Shown: one piece after another, positions 18,069-27,989 of the stretch
Position numbering within the stretch: position 1 is the first letter of the stretch
Layout of the letters: every line of letters starts with the position of its first letter
Assembly (NCBI RefSeq): GCF_003233655.1
Contig: NZ_CP029830.1
Span: 732,501 to 796,500, forward strand
Source of the DNA: Azospirillum ramasamyi
GTDB taxonomy: Bacteria; Pseudomonadota; Alphaproteobacteria; Azospirillales; Azospirillaceae
Direction of reading: 5' to 3'
DNA: 64,000 nucleotides
Notes under the pieces: model-generated
What the model was told of the DNA's origin: nothing
What the model saw: the letters and a program-made list of their open reading frames with translations, nothing else
Database searches by the model: none
Made by a program: the position numbers and the translations under genes

Positions 18069-18851
18069 TCAGATGAAACCCTCCACCATCGACGCGAATT
18101 CCGCCGGACGTTCGGCATGCAGCCAATGCCCGACGCCCTCGATCATGCGGATTTCCGCCTTGGGGAAATAGCGGCGGATGGCGTCGTGATGCTCCGGCCG
18201 GATGTAGTCGGACGCACCGCCGCCGATGAAGAGGGCGGGGCCTTCATAGCGGGCGCCGCCGAAATCGGGGAAGCCGATCAGTTCCTCCATGTTCGCGCCG
18301 ATGGAGTCGAGGTTGATCCGCCAGGAAAAAACGCCGTTCTCCAGCACCAGGTTCTGCATCAGGAACGAGCGCAGCGGCGCCTCCGGCACGGCTTCGGCCA
18401 GCTGGGCCTCCACCTCCGGCCGGCGGGTGACGCCTTCCAGCTTCGCGGCCTTCATCGCGGCGACATAGGGGGCGTGGGTGTGGGTGTAGGCGACGGGGGC
18501 GATGTCGGCCACCACCAGCCGCTCCACGCGGTCGGGATGGGCCAGCGCCAGCGCCATGGCGACCTTGCCGCCCATCGAGTGGCCGACGATGGTGGCGCGG
18601 GCGAAGCCGCGGTCGTCGAGGAAGCGCAGCACGTCGGCCGCCATCTCCGGATAGCTCATGCCCTCGGCCCAGGGGGCGCCGCCGTGGTTGCGCAGGTCCA
18701 GCGCATAGACCCGGCGCGTTTCGCCGAAGCGGCGGGCCAGCGTCTGCCAGTTGCGCGCCGACCCGAACAGGCCGTGCAGGACCAGCATCGGTGTTCCGCC
18801 ATTGGCTTCGCCGGCTTCCAGATAGGTCAGGGGGAGGGCTTGCTGCGGCAT
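18069..18851 (-). CDS. alpha/beta hydrolase (YbfF-like)
   Basis: Cytosolic esterase-type hydrolase of 260 residues. The ATG at 18851 (MPQQALPLTYLE) is chosen; the longer frame to 18983 adds an arginine-rich, non-homologous-looking head. Oxyanion segment LHGLFGSARNW, nucleophile elbow GHSMGG, later acid in FIGGGASDYI and the catalytic His in EGVGHWLHAERP. The spacing matches the YbfF family of acyl-CoA/ester hydrolases. Substrate unknown. Confidence 0.88.
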   Translation of the reverse strand: MPQQALPLTYLEAGEANGGTPMLVLHGLFGSARNWQTLARRFGETRRVYALDLRNHGGAPWAEGMSYPEMAADVLRFLDDRGFARATIVGHSMGGKVAMALALAHPDRVERLVVADIAPVAYTHTHAPYVAAMKAAKLEGVTRRPEVEAQLAEAVPEAPLRSFLMQNLVLENGVFSWRINLDSIGANMEELIGFPDFGGARYEGPALFIGGGASDYIRPEHHDAIRRYFPKAEIRMIEGVGHWLHAERPAEFASMVEGFI

Positions 18852-19086
18852 GTCGGGGGCCTTCGACCTGTGGTGACTTGAGATGCGTTCTGGACGAATC
18901 CGGGCGGCGATCCTATGACGAACGCGGCCGCGTCGCCAGAGCGCGATCGTTTCGGGCCGAATCGTCCGAAGCGTGAATCGCACGAGGAATCAAATGTCTG
19001 GAGTTCATCCGGTGCTTCAATAAGCAACCGATGAACTCTAGGATGCCGCCGGGCCAATTCTGCACCACAAGAGCGATCCTGCCATC

Positions 19087-20637
19087 GTGTTCCGTCATAT
19101 CCTGTCCGTCGGCGGCCTGACGCTGGTCAGCCGGGTGCTCGGTTTCCTGCGCGACGTGCTGACCGCGGCGCTGCTCGGTGCCGGGCCGGTGGCCGACGCC
19201 TTCTTCGTCGCCTTCCGGCTGCCGAACCATTTTCGCGCCCTGTTCGCGGAAGGCGCCTTCAACTCCGCCTTCGTGCCGCTGTTCTCGGGAAAGCTGGTGC
19301 AGGACGGCGCCGCCGCCGCCCGTCGCTTCGCCGACGAGGTGATGACCCTGCTGGTCATCGTACAGCTGGTTCTGCTGCTGGCGGTGCTGGCCTTCATGCC
19401 GCAATTCATGACGGTCTTCGCCCCCGGATTCGCCGAAGACCCGGAGAAGTTCCGGCTGGCCGTGCTGTTCACCAGCATCACCTTCCCCTATCTGCTGTTC
19501 ATCTCGCTGGTGTCGCTCTATGGCGGCGTGCTGAACAGCATGAGCCGCTTCGGGGCCGCCGCTGCCGCCCCCATCCTGATGAACCTGTGCCTGATCGCGG
19601 CGCTGGTGGTGGGCACGCCGCTGATGCCCAGCGCCGGCCATGCGCTGTCCTGGGGCGTGCTGGCGGCGGGTGTGGCGCAGTATCTCTATCTGGCCTGGGA
19701 TGCGCGGCGGGCGGGCATGGTCCTGCGGCCGGTGGTGCCGCGCCTGTCCCCCGACGTGAAGCGCTTCCTGACGGTGCTGGGGCCGGCGGCCCTGGGATCG
19801 GGCCTGACCCAGATCAGCCTGTTCGCCGATACGCTGATCGCCTCGGCCCTCCCCACCGGCGCGGTGTCCTACCTCTATTACGCCGACCGGCTGAACCAAC
19901 TGCCGCTGGGGGTGATCGGCATCGCCGTGGCGACCGTTCTGCTTCCGGAAATGTCCAGGCGGATCAAGAGCGGCGACGAGGCCGGCGCGGTCGACAGCCA
20001 GAACCGCGCCATCGAACTGTCGCTGGTGCTGACCCTGCCGGCGGCCATCGCCTTCCTGGTGGCGGGCACGCCGATCCTGTCGGTGCTGTTCCAGCGCGGT
20101 GCCTTCGGCCCGTCGGATACCGCGGCTTCCGCCCTCACACTGCAGGCCTATGCGCTGGGATTGCCGGCCTTCGTGGTGATCCGCAGTCTAGTCAACGGCT
20201 TCTACGCCCGCCAGGACACGGCGACGCCGGTGCGGGTGGCGCTGGTGGCGGTCGGCGTCAATGTGGCGCTGAAGCTGGCGCTGATGGGGCCGCTGTCCCA
20301 GGTCGGGCTGGCGGTCGCCACCTCCGTCGGGGCCTGGGTGAATGCCGGCCTGCTGGCGCTGGTGCTGCACCGGCGCAACCTGTTCCGGGCCGATGCGCGC
20401 CTGATCCGCAACCTGCCGCGCATGGTGCTCGCAGCCACCGCCATGGCCGGCGCCCTTTGGCTTGCCACCGACCGGCTGGCGCCTTGGCTGGGCGCCACCG
20501 GCCTGTTTGAGCGGCTGGGCGGGCTGCTGGTGCTGGCGGTGGTCGGTCTTGCGGTCTACGCCATCGCCGCCGTGCTGCTGGGGCTGGTGCGGCGCAGCGA
20601 CCTCAGCCGCCTGCGCCGCCGTCGAGCCAAGGTGTAA
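19087..20637 (+). CDS. murJ: lipid II flippase MurJ
   Basis: Inner-membrane MOP-superfamily transporter that flips lipid II for peptidoglycan synthesis. 516 residues with about 14 hydrophobic helices. Starts at a GTG (MFRHILSVGGLTLVSRVLGFLRD); the conserved N-terminal motif SRVLGFLRDVLTAALLGAGPVADAF is split by nothing and the NHFRALFAEGAFNSAFVPLF signature follows directly. A second conserved motif is YYADRLNQLPLGVIGIAVATVLLP. The basic C-terminus (RRSDLSRLRRRRAKV) faces the cytoplasm. Confidence 0.96.
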   Translation: MFRHILSVGGLTLVSRVLGFLRDVLTAALLGAGPVADAFFVAFRLPNHFRALFAEGAFNSAFVPLFSGKLVQDGAAAARRFADEVMTLLVIVQLVLLLAVLAFMPQFMTVFAPGFAEDPEKFRLAVLFTSITFPYLLFISLVSLYGGVLNSMSRFGAAAAAPILMNLCLIAALVVGTPLMPSAGHALSWGVLAAGVAQYLYLAWDARRAGMVLRPVVPRLSPDVKRFLTVLGPAALGSGLTQISLFADTLIASALPTGAVSYLYYADRLNQLPLGVIGIAVATVLLPEMSRRIKSGDEAGAVDSQNRAIELSLVLTLPAAIAFLVAGTPILSVLFQRGAFGPSDTAASALTLQAYALGLPAFVVIRSLVNGFYARQDTATPVRVALVAVGVNVALKLALMGPLSQVGLAVATSVGAWVNAGLLALVLHRRNLFRADARLIRNLPRMVLAATAMAGALWLATDRLAPWLGATGLFERLGGLLVLAVVGLAVYAIAAVLLGLVRRSDLSRLRRRRAKV

Positions 20638-20645
20638 TACAATCA

Positions 20646-20792
20646 AGCGCAAAGCCCGACACATCAGGCTTTGCGCCCGCCCTCGAACGGCGGGCGCGGC
20701 CGTCCGGCCGCCTGCCTTCGCAGGCATGGGCCTGCGGGGCCGCAGTCGCGGCCCTTGCCGCCGAGCGTAAGCCGGAACTTGCGCTCGGCGGT
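20646..20792. repeat. block of consecutive hairpins (REP-like)
   Basis: At least three palindromes in a row: GCGCAAAGCC...GGCTTTGCGC (20647-20676), CGCCCGCC...GGCGGGCG (about 20675-20697) and CCGCCGAGCG...CGCTCGGCGG (about 20758-20790). It separates the convergent murJ and sulfurtransferase genes. The first stem could also terminate murJ. Confidence 0.6.
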
Positions 20793-20797
20793 ATAAT

Positions 20798-21640
20798 TCA
20801 GCCTTCGGTCTGCAGCGGGCGTTGCGGGTCGGCGCTCCATTCCGACATGGAGCCGTCATAGAGCCGCACCCCCGGCACGCCGGCGATCTCGCTCAGCGCG
20901 AACCAGGACACCGAGGCGAGATGGCCGGTGTTGCAGAAGGTGATGGGCTGGTCCCGCAGCGGCAACCCGGCCTGACCGGCCATCGCCTTCACCGTCTCGG
21001 CCGAGGCGAAACGATGGTCCGCCGCGGAGAAGAGCGGGGCGATGTCCAGGTTCACCGCGCCCGGGATGGTGCCGGCGGCGCGGGCCTGCGGGCTCTTGGC
21101 CTTGCCGGCGAACTGCTCGGCGGAGCGGGCATCGTGCAGCGGCGTGCCGCCGGCCTTCACCGCCGCCTCGACCTGCTCCAGGGTGGCGCGCAGGTCGTTG
21201 CGGGGATGGGCTTCGAAGCCGGTCGGCTTGCGCTCCGCCGGCACGGGCTCCACCGCGCCGCCGGCCGCGGTCCAGGCGGCGAAACCGCCGTCCAGAACCG
21301 ACACCGCGTCATGCCCCAGCATCTTGAAGGTCCAGTAGACGCGGGTGGCGTTGCCCATGTCCGACGCGTTGGCGCCGGCCGCCACCAGGACCACATGGTC
21401 GCCGTTGCCGATGCCGAGACCGCCGATCAGCCCCTCCAGCGCCGCCGGTTCCGGCAGCATCCCGGCCCCGCCGCCGATCACGGTCCGCCAGCCAGCCGTT
21501 GCGTAATCGGAATGAACCGATCCCGGAATGAAGCCGCCGCTTGGCGGGGTCCGTACGTCCAGGACCACGATGCCGGGGCTGTCGAGCCGGCTTTTCAGCC
21601 AGGAAACGTCCACAAGCGGGGAATTGCTGCTGTCGGTCAT
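20798..21640 (-). CDS. sseA: sulfurtransferase with two rhodanese domains
   Basis: Transfers sulfane sulfur from thiosulfate or 3-mercaptopyruvate. 280 residues from the ATG at 21640 (MTDSSNSPLVDVSWL). The N-terminal inactive rhodanese domain has VVLDVR and PGSVHSDY; the C-terminal active domain has LHDARSAEQFAG, IPGAVNLD and active-site Cys236 in ITFCNTGHLAS. The loop CNTGHL differs from CGSGVT (mercaptopyruvate type) and CRKGVT (thiosulfate type), so donor preference is open; the symbol is therefore tentative. Confidence 0.88.
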   Translation of the reverse strand: MTDSSNSPLVDVSWLKSRLDSPGIVVLDVRTPPSGGFIPGSVHSDYATAGWRTVIGGGAGMLPEPAALEGLIGGLGIGNGDHVVLVAAGANASDMGNATRVYWTFKMLGHDAVSVLDGGFAAWTAAGGAVEPVPAERKPTGFEAHPRNDLRATLEQVEAAVKAGGTPLHDARSAEQFAGKAKSPQARAAGTIPGAVNLDIAPLFSAADHRFASAETVKAMAGQAGLPLRDQPITFCNTGHLASVSWFALSEIAGVPGVRLYDGSMSEWSADPQRPLQTEG

Positions 21641-21898
21641 CACGGTGAACCCGGTTACGGTTGGTCGTTGCCCTTGCACTGCCGATGTCGTTGCTTGATA
21701 GCAACGAACAGTCCGGCAGGCAGGCGAGGCCCGCAGCGGCGGGCGGTCCGACAGTGTGGGCGAAGCTCCGGGGCGGGAAAAGCCCAATCTTGTCGCATAG
21801 CCCGCCGACCGGTGCCGTTGCCCGCCTGCCCATCGGGGGTGTAGAGTAGGTCGTTCGTGTAAATGGCGCCCCCTCGCGGCGCGGGAGCTTGGACATCC

Positions 21899-22201
21899 AT
21901 GGCCAACATCGACGACCTGCTCGGCGCGCCCGATCCCAACGACGGCGATGCCTCGTCCTTCGCCATCGGCGACGCGCCGGTGGAGATCAAGGTCGTCATC
22001 GGCACCGCCATGCTCCGCGTCCGCGACCTGCTGAAGCTCGGCCGTGGTGCCGTCGTCGAGCTCGACCGCCATCTGAAGGATCCGACCGACGTCTATGTCG
22101 AAGGCGTTCTGGTTGCCCGCGGCGAGGTGGCGATCATCGACGACAAGATCGGCGTCACCCTGACCGACTTCATCAAATCCAGCCGCGAATGGAAGCGCTG
22201 A
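21899..22201 (+). CDS. fliN: FliN-like flagellar switch protein (SpoA domain)
   Basis: 100-residue protein beginning MANIDDLLGAP, with the SpoA/surface-presentation core EIKVVIGTAMLRVRDLLKLGRGAVVELDR and VLVARGEVAIIDDKIGVTLTDFI. FliN forms the C-ring that sets rotation direction. GGAG precedes the ATG at 21899. It stands alone, away from fliM or other flagellar genes, so it may be a second copy or a dispersed switch gene. A type III secretion role is less likely. Confidence 0.85.
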   Translation: MANIDDLLGAPDPNDGDASSFAIGDAPVEIKVVIGTAMLRVRDLLKLGRGAVVELDRHLKDPTDVYVEGVLVARGEVAIIDDKIGVTLTDFIKSSREWKR

Positions 22202-22373
22202 CCGCCGCTTTGCCGTTTTGCCGTCATTCGCCTTGCGGATGCTTCATTCGGTAGCAGCCGCGCCCGCGCTGGCGTCTTGACGGCGGTGGATGGCATCTGA
22301 TCTCGTTGTGCGTGGTCGCGGGATGTGCCGTCGCGGACGACGTCGCCCGCCGGCCGGCCCGGAGAGCGAAGCC

Positions 22374-23633
22374 ATGCCCCACCAAGCCGTCTCCCCATCC
22401 TCCTGCCTGCCGCGCCATTTTTCCAATCCGCGCGCCGACCTGGAGCGGGTCTACGGCCCGTCCGAGCGCGCGATCCTGAGCCGCGCCGCCTTCGAAGAGG
22501 CGATGGCGGAGATCGGCGCCTGGCCCGGCTATGCCCCGACGCCGCTGCGCTCCCTGCCGGGCCTGGCGCGGGAGGCCGGGATCGACCGGCTCTGGTACAA
22601 GGATGAAAGCGCCCGCTTCGCGCTGGGCAGCTTCAAGGCGCTGGGCGGGGCATACGCCGTGCTGCGGCTGCTGGCGCGGGAGGTGACGGCGCGGGTGCCG
22701 GGCGTGCCGGTGACGGCGCTGGACCTCGTCGTCGGCCGCTATGCCAAGGTGACGCGTACACTGACCGTGACCACCGCGACCGACGGCAACCATGGCCGGT
22801 CGGTCGCCTGGGGAGCGCAGGTGTTCGGCTGCAACTGCGTGGTGTACGTGCCGTCCGCCTGCTCGCCCGGACGCCGTGCGGCCATCGGGGCGTACGGGGC
22901 GCGTGTGGTGGTGGTCGACGGTTTATACGACGACGCGGTGCGCCGGGCCGCCGCCGATGCGGCGGAACAGGGCTGGTTCGTCGTCTCCGATACCTCCTAC
23001 ACCGGCTATATGGATATTCCGCGCGACGTGATGCAGGGCTACACCGTGATGGTGGAGGAGGCGCTCTCGCAGCTGCCCGCCAGCGAAAGGCCGACCCACG
23101 TGTTCGTCCAGGGCGGCGTCGGCAGCCTGCCGGCGGCTGTCTGCGGGCATCTGTGGGAAAGCTGGGGCCGCCAGCGCCCGCGCTTCGTGGTGGTGGAGCC
23201 GCACAACGCCGACTGCCTGTACCAGAGCGCCGTCGCCGGCCGTCCGGTGCGGTCGGAGGGCGACCTGGATACGGTGATGGCCGGGCTTGCCTGTGGCGAG
23301 GTCTCGTTGCTGGCCTGGGCGATCCTGGAGCGCGGAGCCGACGATTTCCTGACCATTCCCGACGAGGGCGCGGTCACCGCCATGCGCAAGCTGGCCGACG
23401 GCAATCATGGCGGCCGGCCGATCGTGGCGGGCGAATCTGGCGTGGCCGGTCTGGCCGGGCTGCTCTGCGCCGCGGCGCATGAGGAGGTGCGGCTCGCCCT
23501 CGGCCTTGCGCCCGACGCCCGCGTTCTGGTGTTCGGGACGGAGGGGGCGACCGACCCGGAGGTCTATGAGCGGATCGTCGGCCGCTCGCCGGAGAATGTG
23601 GCGGAGGATCCGCTCAGCGCAGCAGGTCGGTGA
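22374..23633 (+). CDS. dpaL: diaminopropionate ammonia-lyase
   Basis: PLP enzyme that converts 2,3-diaminopropionate to pyruvate and ammonia. 419 residues from the ATG at 22374 (MPHQAVSPSS). PLP-lysine is K88 in ALGSFKALGG, preceded by LWYKDESARF. Other family segments: TATDGNHGRSVAWGAQ, the phosphate-binding VQGGVGSLPAAV and VVEPHNADCLYQS. The last 20 bases overlap the 3' end of the convergent ClpP-like gene. No obvious local regulator. Confidence 0.93.
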   Translation: MPHQAVSPSSCLPRHFSNPRADLERVYGPSERAILSRAAFEEAMAEIGAWPGYAPTPLRSLPGLAREAGIDRLWYKDESARFALGSFKALGGAYAVLRLLAREVTARVPGVPVTALDLVVGRYAKVTRTLTVTTATDGNHGRSVAWGAQVFGCNCVVYVPSACSPGRRAAIGAYGARVVVVDGLYDDAVRRAAADAAEQGWFVVSDTSYTGYMDIPRDVMQGYTVMVEEALSQLPASERPTHVFVQGGVGSLPAAVCGHLWESWGRQRPRFVVVEPHNADCLYQSAVAGRPVRSEGDLDTVMAGLACGEVSLLAWAILERGADDFLTIPDEGAVTAMRKLADGNHGGRPIVAGESGVAGLAGLLCAAAHEEVRLALGLAPDARVLVFGTEGATDPEVYERIVGRSPENVAEDPLSAAGR

Positions 23634-24324
23634 CGATGTTGGCGCCGTCGGCTGTCAGGCGGTCGGCGGTATCGCGATAGTCGCGGGCGCCGGAGAAGCC
23701 CCCCGCCGCCGTCACGCGCTGGATCCAGGCCGGTGAGGCGCCCAGAGACACCAGCCGCTGCACCATCCTCTGGGTGGACCGCATGGTCATCCGGCCATTC
23801 TCCGCCATGCGCGGGGCATGGACCATGAACTCCGCTCGCGGCGCCGCATAGCGGGGGTAGCCGGCCAGATAGAGGCCGACGCACATGCTTTCGCATGACT
23901 CGCCGTCGCGCACCCGGGTGGCGACCGGACGGCCGCCCTGGCGCTCGGCCAGCACCGCGTCGATCATGCGATATCCCGCCGCCGTGAAGCCGCCGGGGCT
24001 CGACAGTTCGACCACCACCGGACGGAGGGCGGGCAGGGCTTTCAGGGCATCGATGAAGCGGCGCTCCGCCCCCGGCGTGATGATGCCGTCCAGGCGCAGG
24101 ACCGTGGCCTCGTCCTGGTCGCTGCGCGACATGGTGGCGTCGGGGAACTCGGCGGATGCCGGTGCCGCGGGGGCCGGGGTGAGGGTCGCCGGGACGAGGG
24201 AGACGTCGGCAGGGCGTGAGGCGGCCGGCTGGGCGGCGGCATGGCCGATGAAGGCGACACCCGCCGCAAGCAGCCCAGCCATGGCCGCACCGAACCCGAT
24301 CTTCCGCACCAGCGCCTGCGACAT
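23614..24324 (-). CDS. exported ClpP-fold-like periplasmic protein
   Basis: 236 residues from the ATG at 24324 with GGGGGAA upstream. Signal peptide GFGAAMAGLLAAGVAFIGHAAAQ. The mature part has a crotonase/ClpP-like pattern: LDGIITPGAERRFIDAL, VVVELSSPGGFTAAGYRM, then ESCESMCVGLYLAG and a His-containing MVHAPRM. This resembles COG3904-type predicted periplasmic proteins, in which SxGG and CxSxC motifs replace the classical ClpP triad. Whether it is proteolytic is unknown. Its 3' end overlaps dpaL by 20 bases. Confidence 0.75.
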   Translation of the reverse strand: MSQALVRKIGFGAAMAGLLAAGVAFIGHAAAQPAASRPADVSLVPATLTPAPAAPASAEFPDATMSRSDQDEATVLRLDGIITPGAERRFIDALKALPALRPVVVELSSPGGFTAAGYRMIDAVLAERQGGRPVATRVRDGESCESMCVGLYLAGYPRYAAPRAEFMVHAPRMAENGRMTMRSTQRMVQRLVSLGASPAWIQRVTAAGGFSGARDYRDTADRLTADGANIVTDLLR

Positions 24325-24555
24325 TGCGATTCCCCCGCTCGATCGGTTCAGCGTGGCGGTCAAAGCTTGCCCGAGTGTTAACGGCGCGTTTCTGGCGGGC
24401 CGCGCAAAAGGGGTAGAAACGCCACGGCGCGATAAAGCGTGCGTGCGGGCGCAAAGGGCGCTAGAAGAAACAGGATTCCAAGGGTATGGCCGGGGCGCCC
24501 GTTTTCGCGGCGGTCCACGGCCCGTCCCGTGCCGTGAACGTCGAAGAGCGGAACG

Positions 24556-26007
24556 ATGTCGTACATCCAGGGTGAAACGGGCGATTGGGAAGTGGTGATC
24601 GGGCTTGAGGTCCATGCCCAGGTGATTTCGAACGCGAAGCTGTTCTCCGGCTCCGCCACCGAATTCGGGGCCGCGCCGAACAGCCAGGTCAGCTTCGTCG
24701 ACGCCGCGTTCCCCGGCATGCTGCCCGTCATCAACGAATATTGCGTCGAACAGGCGGTGCGCACGGGACTGGGGTTGAAGGCGCAGATCAACCTGACCTC
24801 GGTCTTCGACCGCAAGAACTACTTCTACGCCGACCTGCCGCAGGGCTACCAGATCAGCCAGTTCCTGCAGCCGATCGTCGGCAAGGGCGAGATCGTGCTG
24901 GACCTGCCGGACGGCACCAGCCGCACCGTCGGCGTCACCCGCCTGCATCTGGAACAGGACGCCGGCAAGTCTCTGCACGACCAGCACCCGTCCAAGACCT
25001 ACATCGACCTGAACCGGTCCGGCGTCGCGCTGATGGAAATCGTGTCGGAACCCGACATGCGCAGTTCGGAGGAGGCGGGCGCCTACGTGCGCAAGCTGCG
25101 GTCGATCCTGCGCTATCTCGGCACCTGCGACGGCAACATGGAGGAAGGCTCCATGCGCTGCGACGTCAACGTGTCGGTGCGCAAGCCGGGCGACCCCTTC
25201 GGCACCCGCTGCGAGATCAAGAACGTCAACTCGATCCGCTTCGTCATGCAGGCCATCGAGTATGAGGCGCGCCGCCAGATCGAGATCATCGAGGAAGGCG
25301 GCAAGATCGACCAGGAGACCCGCCTGTGGGACACGACGAAATTCGTGACCCGCTCCATGCGGTCGAAGGAAGAGGCGCACGACTACCGCTATTTCCCCGA
25401 CCCCGACCTGCTGCCGCTGGAACTCGATGCGGCCTGGGTGGAGGACATCAGGAAGACGCTGCCCGAACTGCCGGACGACAAGAAGGCCCGCTTCATCGAA
25501 GACTACAAGCTGTCGGTCTATGACGCCGGCGTGCTGGTCTCGGAGAAGTCGAAGGCCGACTATTTCGAGGCGGTGGCCAAGGGCCGCGACCCGAAGCTGG
25601 CGTCCAATTGGGTCACCGGCGAGCTGTTCGGCTATCTGAACAAGGCCGGCAAGGAGATCGAGGAGAGCCCGGTTTCCGCCGAGAATCTCGGCGGGCTGAT
25701 CGACCTGATCGCCGACAACACCATCTCCGGCCGCATCGCCAAGGAAGTGTTCGAGACGATGTTCGAGACCGGCGAGAAGGCCGCCGACATCGTCGAGAAG
25801 AAGGGTCTGCGTCAGGTCACCGACACCAGCGCCATCGAAGGATCGATCGACGCCGTCCTGGCGGCCAACCCCGACAAGGTGGCGGAATTCCGTGGCGGCA
25901 AGGACAAGCTGTTCGGCTTCTTCGTCGGTCAGGTGATGAAGGCGACGCAGGGCAAGGCCAACCCGGCGATGGTCAACGAAATTCTGACAAAGAAGCTGAA
26001 GGGGTAA
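24556..26007 (+). CDS. gatB: Asp/Glu-tRNA amidotransferase subunit B
   Basis: tRNA-binding kinase subunit of GatCAB, which turns misacylated Glu-tRNA(Gln)/Asp-tRNA(Asn) into the cognate amides. 483 residues. Motifs: [40 protein letters not shown] and [10 protein letters not shown]. The C-terminal YqeY-like tail helix region ends in [11 protein letters not shown]. gatA and gatC are not adjacent. Confidence 0.97.
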   Translation: MSYIQGETGDWEVVIGLEVHAQVISNAKLFSGSATEFGAAPNSQVSFVDAAFPGMLPVINEYCVEQAVRTGLGLKAQINLTSVFDRKNYFYADLPQGYQISQFLQPIVGKGEIVLDLPDGTSRTVGVTRLHLEQDAGKSLHDQHPSKTYIDLNRSGVALMEIVSEPDMRSSEEAGAYVRKLRSILRYLGTCDGNMEEGSMRCDVNVSVRKPGDPFGTRCEIKNVNSIRFVMQAIEYEARRQIEIIEEGGKIDQETRLWDTTKFVTRSMRSKEEAHDYRYFPDPDLLPLELDAAWVEDIRKTLPELPDDKKARFIEDYKLSVYDAGVLVSEKSKADYFEAVAKGRDPKLASNWVTGELFGYLNKAGKEIEESPVSAENLGGLIDLIADNTISGRIAKEVFETMFETGEKAADIVEKKGLRQVTDTSAIEGSIDAVLAANPDKVAEFRGGKDKLFGFFVGQVMKATQGKANPAMVNEILTKKLKG

Positions 26008-26053
26008 GCGCCCGCATCCTATTGGCTGTGGGCTATCGCCTTACTGTCCGAAA

Positions 26054-26084
26054 GAAAGCCTCTCCCCGCGGGAGAGGCTTTTTT
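26054..26084 (+). terminator. Rho-independent terminator after gatB
   Basis: Stem AAAGCCTCTCC / GGAGAGGCTTT with a short CG loop and a run of six Ts, about 45 bases beyond the gatB stop. Confidence 0.9.
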
Positions 26085-26170
26085 CTTGGATGACGTGCGG
26101 CGTTGCGGCAAAGCCCCGGTTGAATTTTCCCGGTTATTATCGCCAAAGTGCTGGAAACGGCGGAGGTTTC

Positions 26171-27934
26171 ATGGCGGCAGAACCGGAGATGGTGGCGCTG
26201 GCGGCTGTTGCTGCCGGCGGTCTGCTGGGGATGCTGCTGGGCCTTGCCGCCGGGCGCCGGGTCACCCGCCGGCACGCCGCGCCGGGAACGGCCCTCCATG
26301 AACCGGCCTTCCATGAACCGGAAATCGGCGAACGGCTGGAGATGGCGCTGGAGGCGACCGGCGCCGCCGTGTGGGATGCCGATCTGCTGGGCGGCACCTG
26401 CTGGTGGTCGGACACTTTCCCGCGCATTCTGGGCTACCGTGCCCGGCCGCCGATGCCGCCGGATTTCTGGGAGAGGCGGCTGCACCCGGACGACCGCGAA
26501 CGGGTGCTGGCCCATATCGCCTCGCATCTGGCGGGGGAAACCACAAGCTACGCCTATTCCTACCGCCTGCGGCATGAAGGCGGCGGCTGGGTGTGGATCG
26601 CCGCCAAGGGCCGCGCCTTTCGCGATGAGACCGGGCGGGCGGTGCGCTATGCCGGCATCATGACCGACATCACCGAAACCCGCCGGCAGGAGGAGCGGCT
26701 GCGCGCCAGCGAGGAACGGTTGCTGAAGATCATGGAAGCGGCGCCGATCGCGGTCAACGTCACCACCCGCGACGGGCGCTGGCTGTTCTGCAATGCCCAG
26801 TCCGTGCGGCTGATGGGGCGCAGCCGGTCCGAGTTGATGCGCACGCCGGTGGCCGACCTGTATGCCGATCCCGCAGAACGCGACGCACTGATCGCCCGAT
26901 TCGACCGCGAAGGCCCTTTCCGCAACGCCGAAATCCGTTTCCGCCGGCCCGACGGCAGCTTCGTCTGGGTTCTGTCCTCGTGGAACAGCATCGAACTGGA
27001 CGGCGAACCGGCTCTGCTGACCTGGCTTTACGACATCACCGACCGCAAGGCCACCGAGTCGGCGATGGTCCAGGCGCGGGAGGAGGCGGAACGGGCGCTG
27101 GCGGATCTGCGAGAGGCGCAGGAAAGCCTGATCCAGGCCGAAACGATGGCGTCGCTCGGCCAGCTGGTGGCGGGTGTCGCGCATGAGATCAACACGCCGA
27201 TCGGCATCGGCCTGACGGCGGCCAGCCACATCGGCGAACAGGCGCAGAACCTGCGCGACCGCTTCACCGGCAACACGCTGCGCCGGTCGGAGTTCCTGGA
27301 GTTCATGGATGGGTTGGGCGAAAGCAGCCGCCTGCTGATGGCCAACATCGACCGGGCCGCCTCGCTGGTGCAGAGCTTCAAGCAGGTGGCGGTCGACCAG
27401 TCATCCGGCGACCGGCGGGTGTTCGAACTGGGCAGCTATATCCGCGAACTGCTGTTCTCCCTCCGCCCGCGGCTGAAGCGCACCAACCTGAAGGTGGCGG
27501 TGGAGTGCGACGACGAACTTACGATGGACAGCTTTCCCGGCGCCCTGGGGCAGGTGTTGACCAATCTGGTGATAAATGCCGTTGTCCACGCCTATGGCGA
27601 CGGCGACCGGACCGGTGACAGGCCGGCGGGCAGGATCCGGATCACCGCGCAGCCGAATGGGGCCGAGCGGGTGCGAATCGACTTCATCGACGACGGCGCC
27701 GGCATTGCACCGGAACATCTGCCGAAGGTGTTCGACCCCTTCTTCACCACGAAGCGGGGGCAGGGCGGTTCGGGCCTTGGCCTGCACATCGTGTTCAACA
27801 CCGTCACCGGCCCACTGGGCGGTACGGTGTCCGTCCAGTCCTGGCCGGGGCAGGGAACCCGCTTCACCATTCTGCTGCCCCGTGAAGCACCGGCGATCCA
27901 TCCGATGCAGGCCAAGGAGCCGGCACTGACCTGA
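26171..27934 (+). CDS. PAS-domain sensor histidine kinase
   Basis: 587 residues from the ATG at 26171 with GGAGG upstream. One N-terminal hydrophobic helix (VALAAVAAGGLLGMLLGLAAG) anchors it to the membrane. PAS 1 (about 55-185; ends YAGIMTDITETRR) and PAS 2 (about 190-315; ends LLTWLYDITDRK) follow. A coiled-coil linker leads to the H-box GVAHEINTPIG, then an HATPase with N-box LTNLVINAVVHA and G-boxes DDGAGI and GQGGSGLGLHIV. There is no receiver domain and no adjacent response regulator, so the signal and partner are unknown. Confidence 0.92.
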   Translation: MAAEPEMVALAAVAAGGLLGMLLGLAAGRRVTRRHAAPGTALHEPAFHEPEIGERLEMALEATGAAVWDADLLGGTCWWSDTFPRILGYRARPPMPPDFWERRLHPDDRERVLAHIASHLAGETTSYAYSYRLRHEGGGWVWIAAKGRAFRDETGRAVRYAGIMTDITETRRQEERLRASEERLLKIMEAAPIAVNVTTRDGRWLFCNAQSVRLMGRSRSELMRTPVADLYADPAERDALIARFDREGPFRNAEIRFRRPDGSFVWVLSSWNSIELDGEPALLTWLYDITDRKATESAMVQAREEAERALADLREAQESLIQAETMASLGQLVAGVAHEINTPIGIGLTAASHIGEQAQNLRDRFTGNTLRRSEFLEFMDGLGESSRLLMANIDRAASLVQSFKQVAVDQSSGDRRVFELGSYIRELLFSLRPRLKRTNLKVAVECDDELTMDSFPGALGQVLTNLVINAVVHAYGDGDRTGDRPAGRIRITAQPNGAERVRIDFIDDGAGIAPEHLPKVFDPFFTTKRGQGGSGLGLHIVFNTVTGPLGGTVSVQSWPGQGTRFTILLPREAPAIHPMQAKEPALT

Positions 27935-27989
27935 ACCGGCACCGACCGGAACGGGCGGTGCGGAGTCGGCGGTCGGCCGGGGCGTCGGA

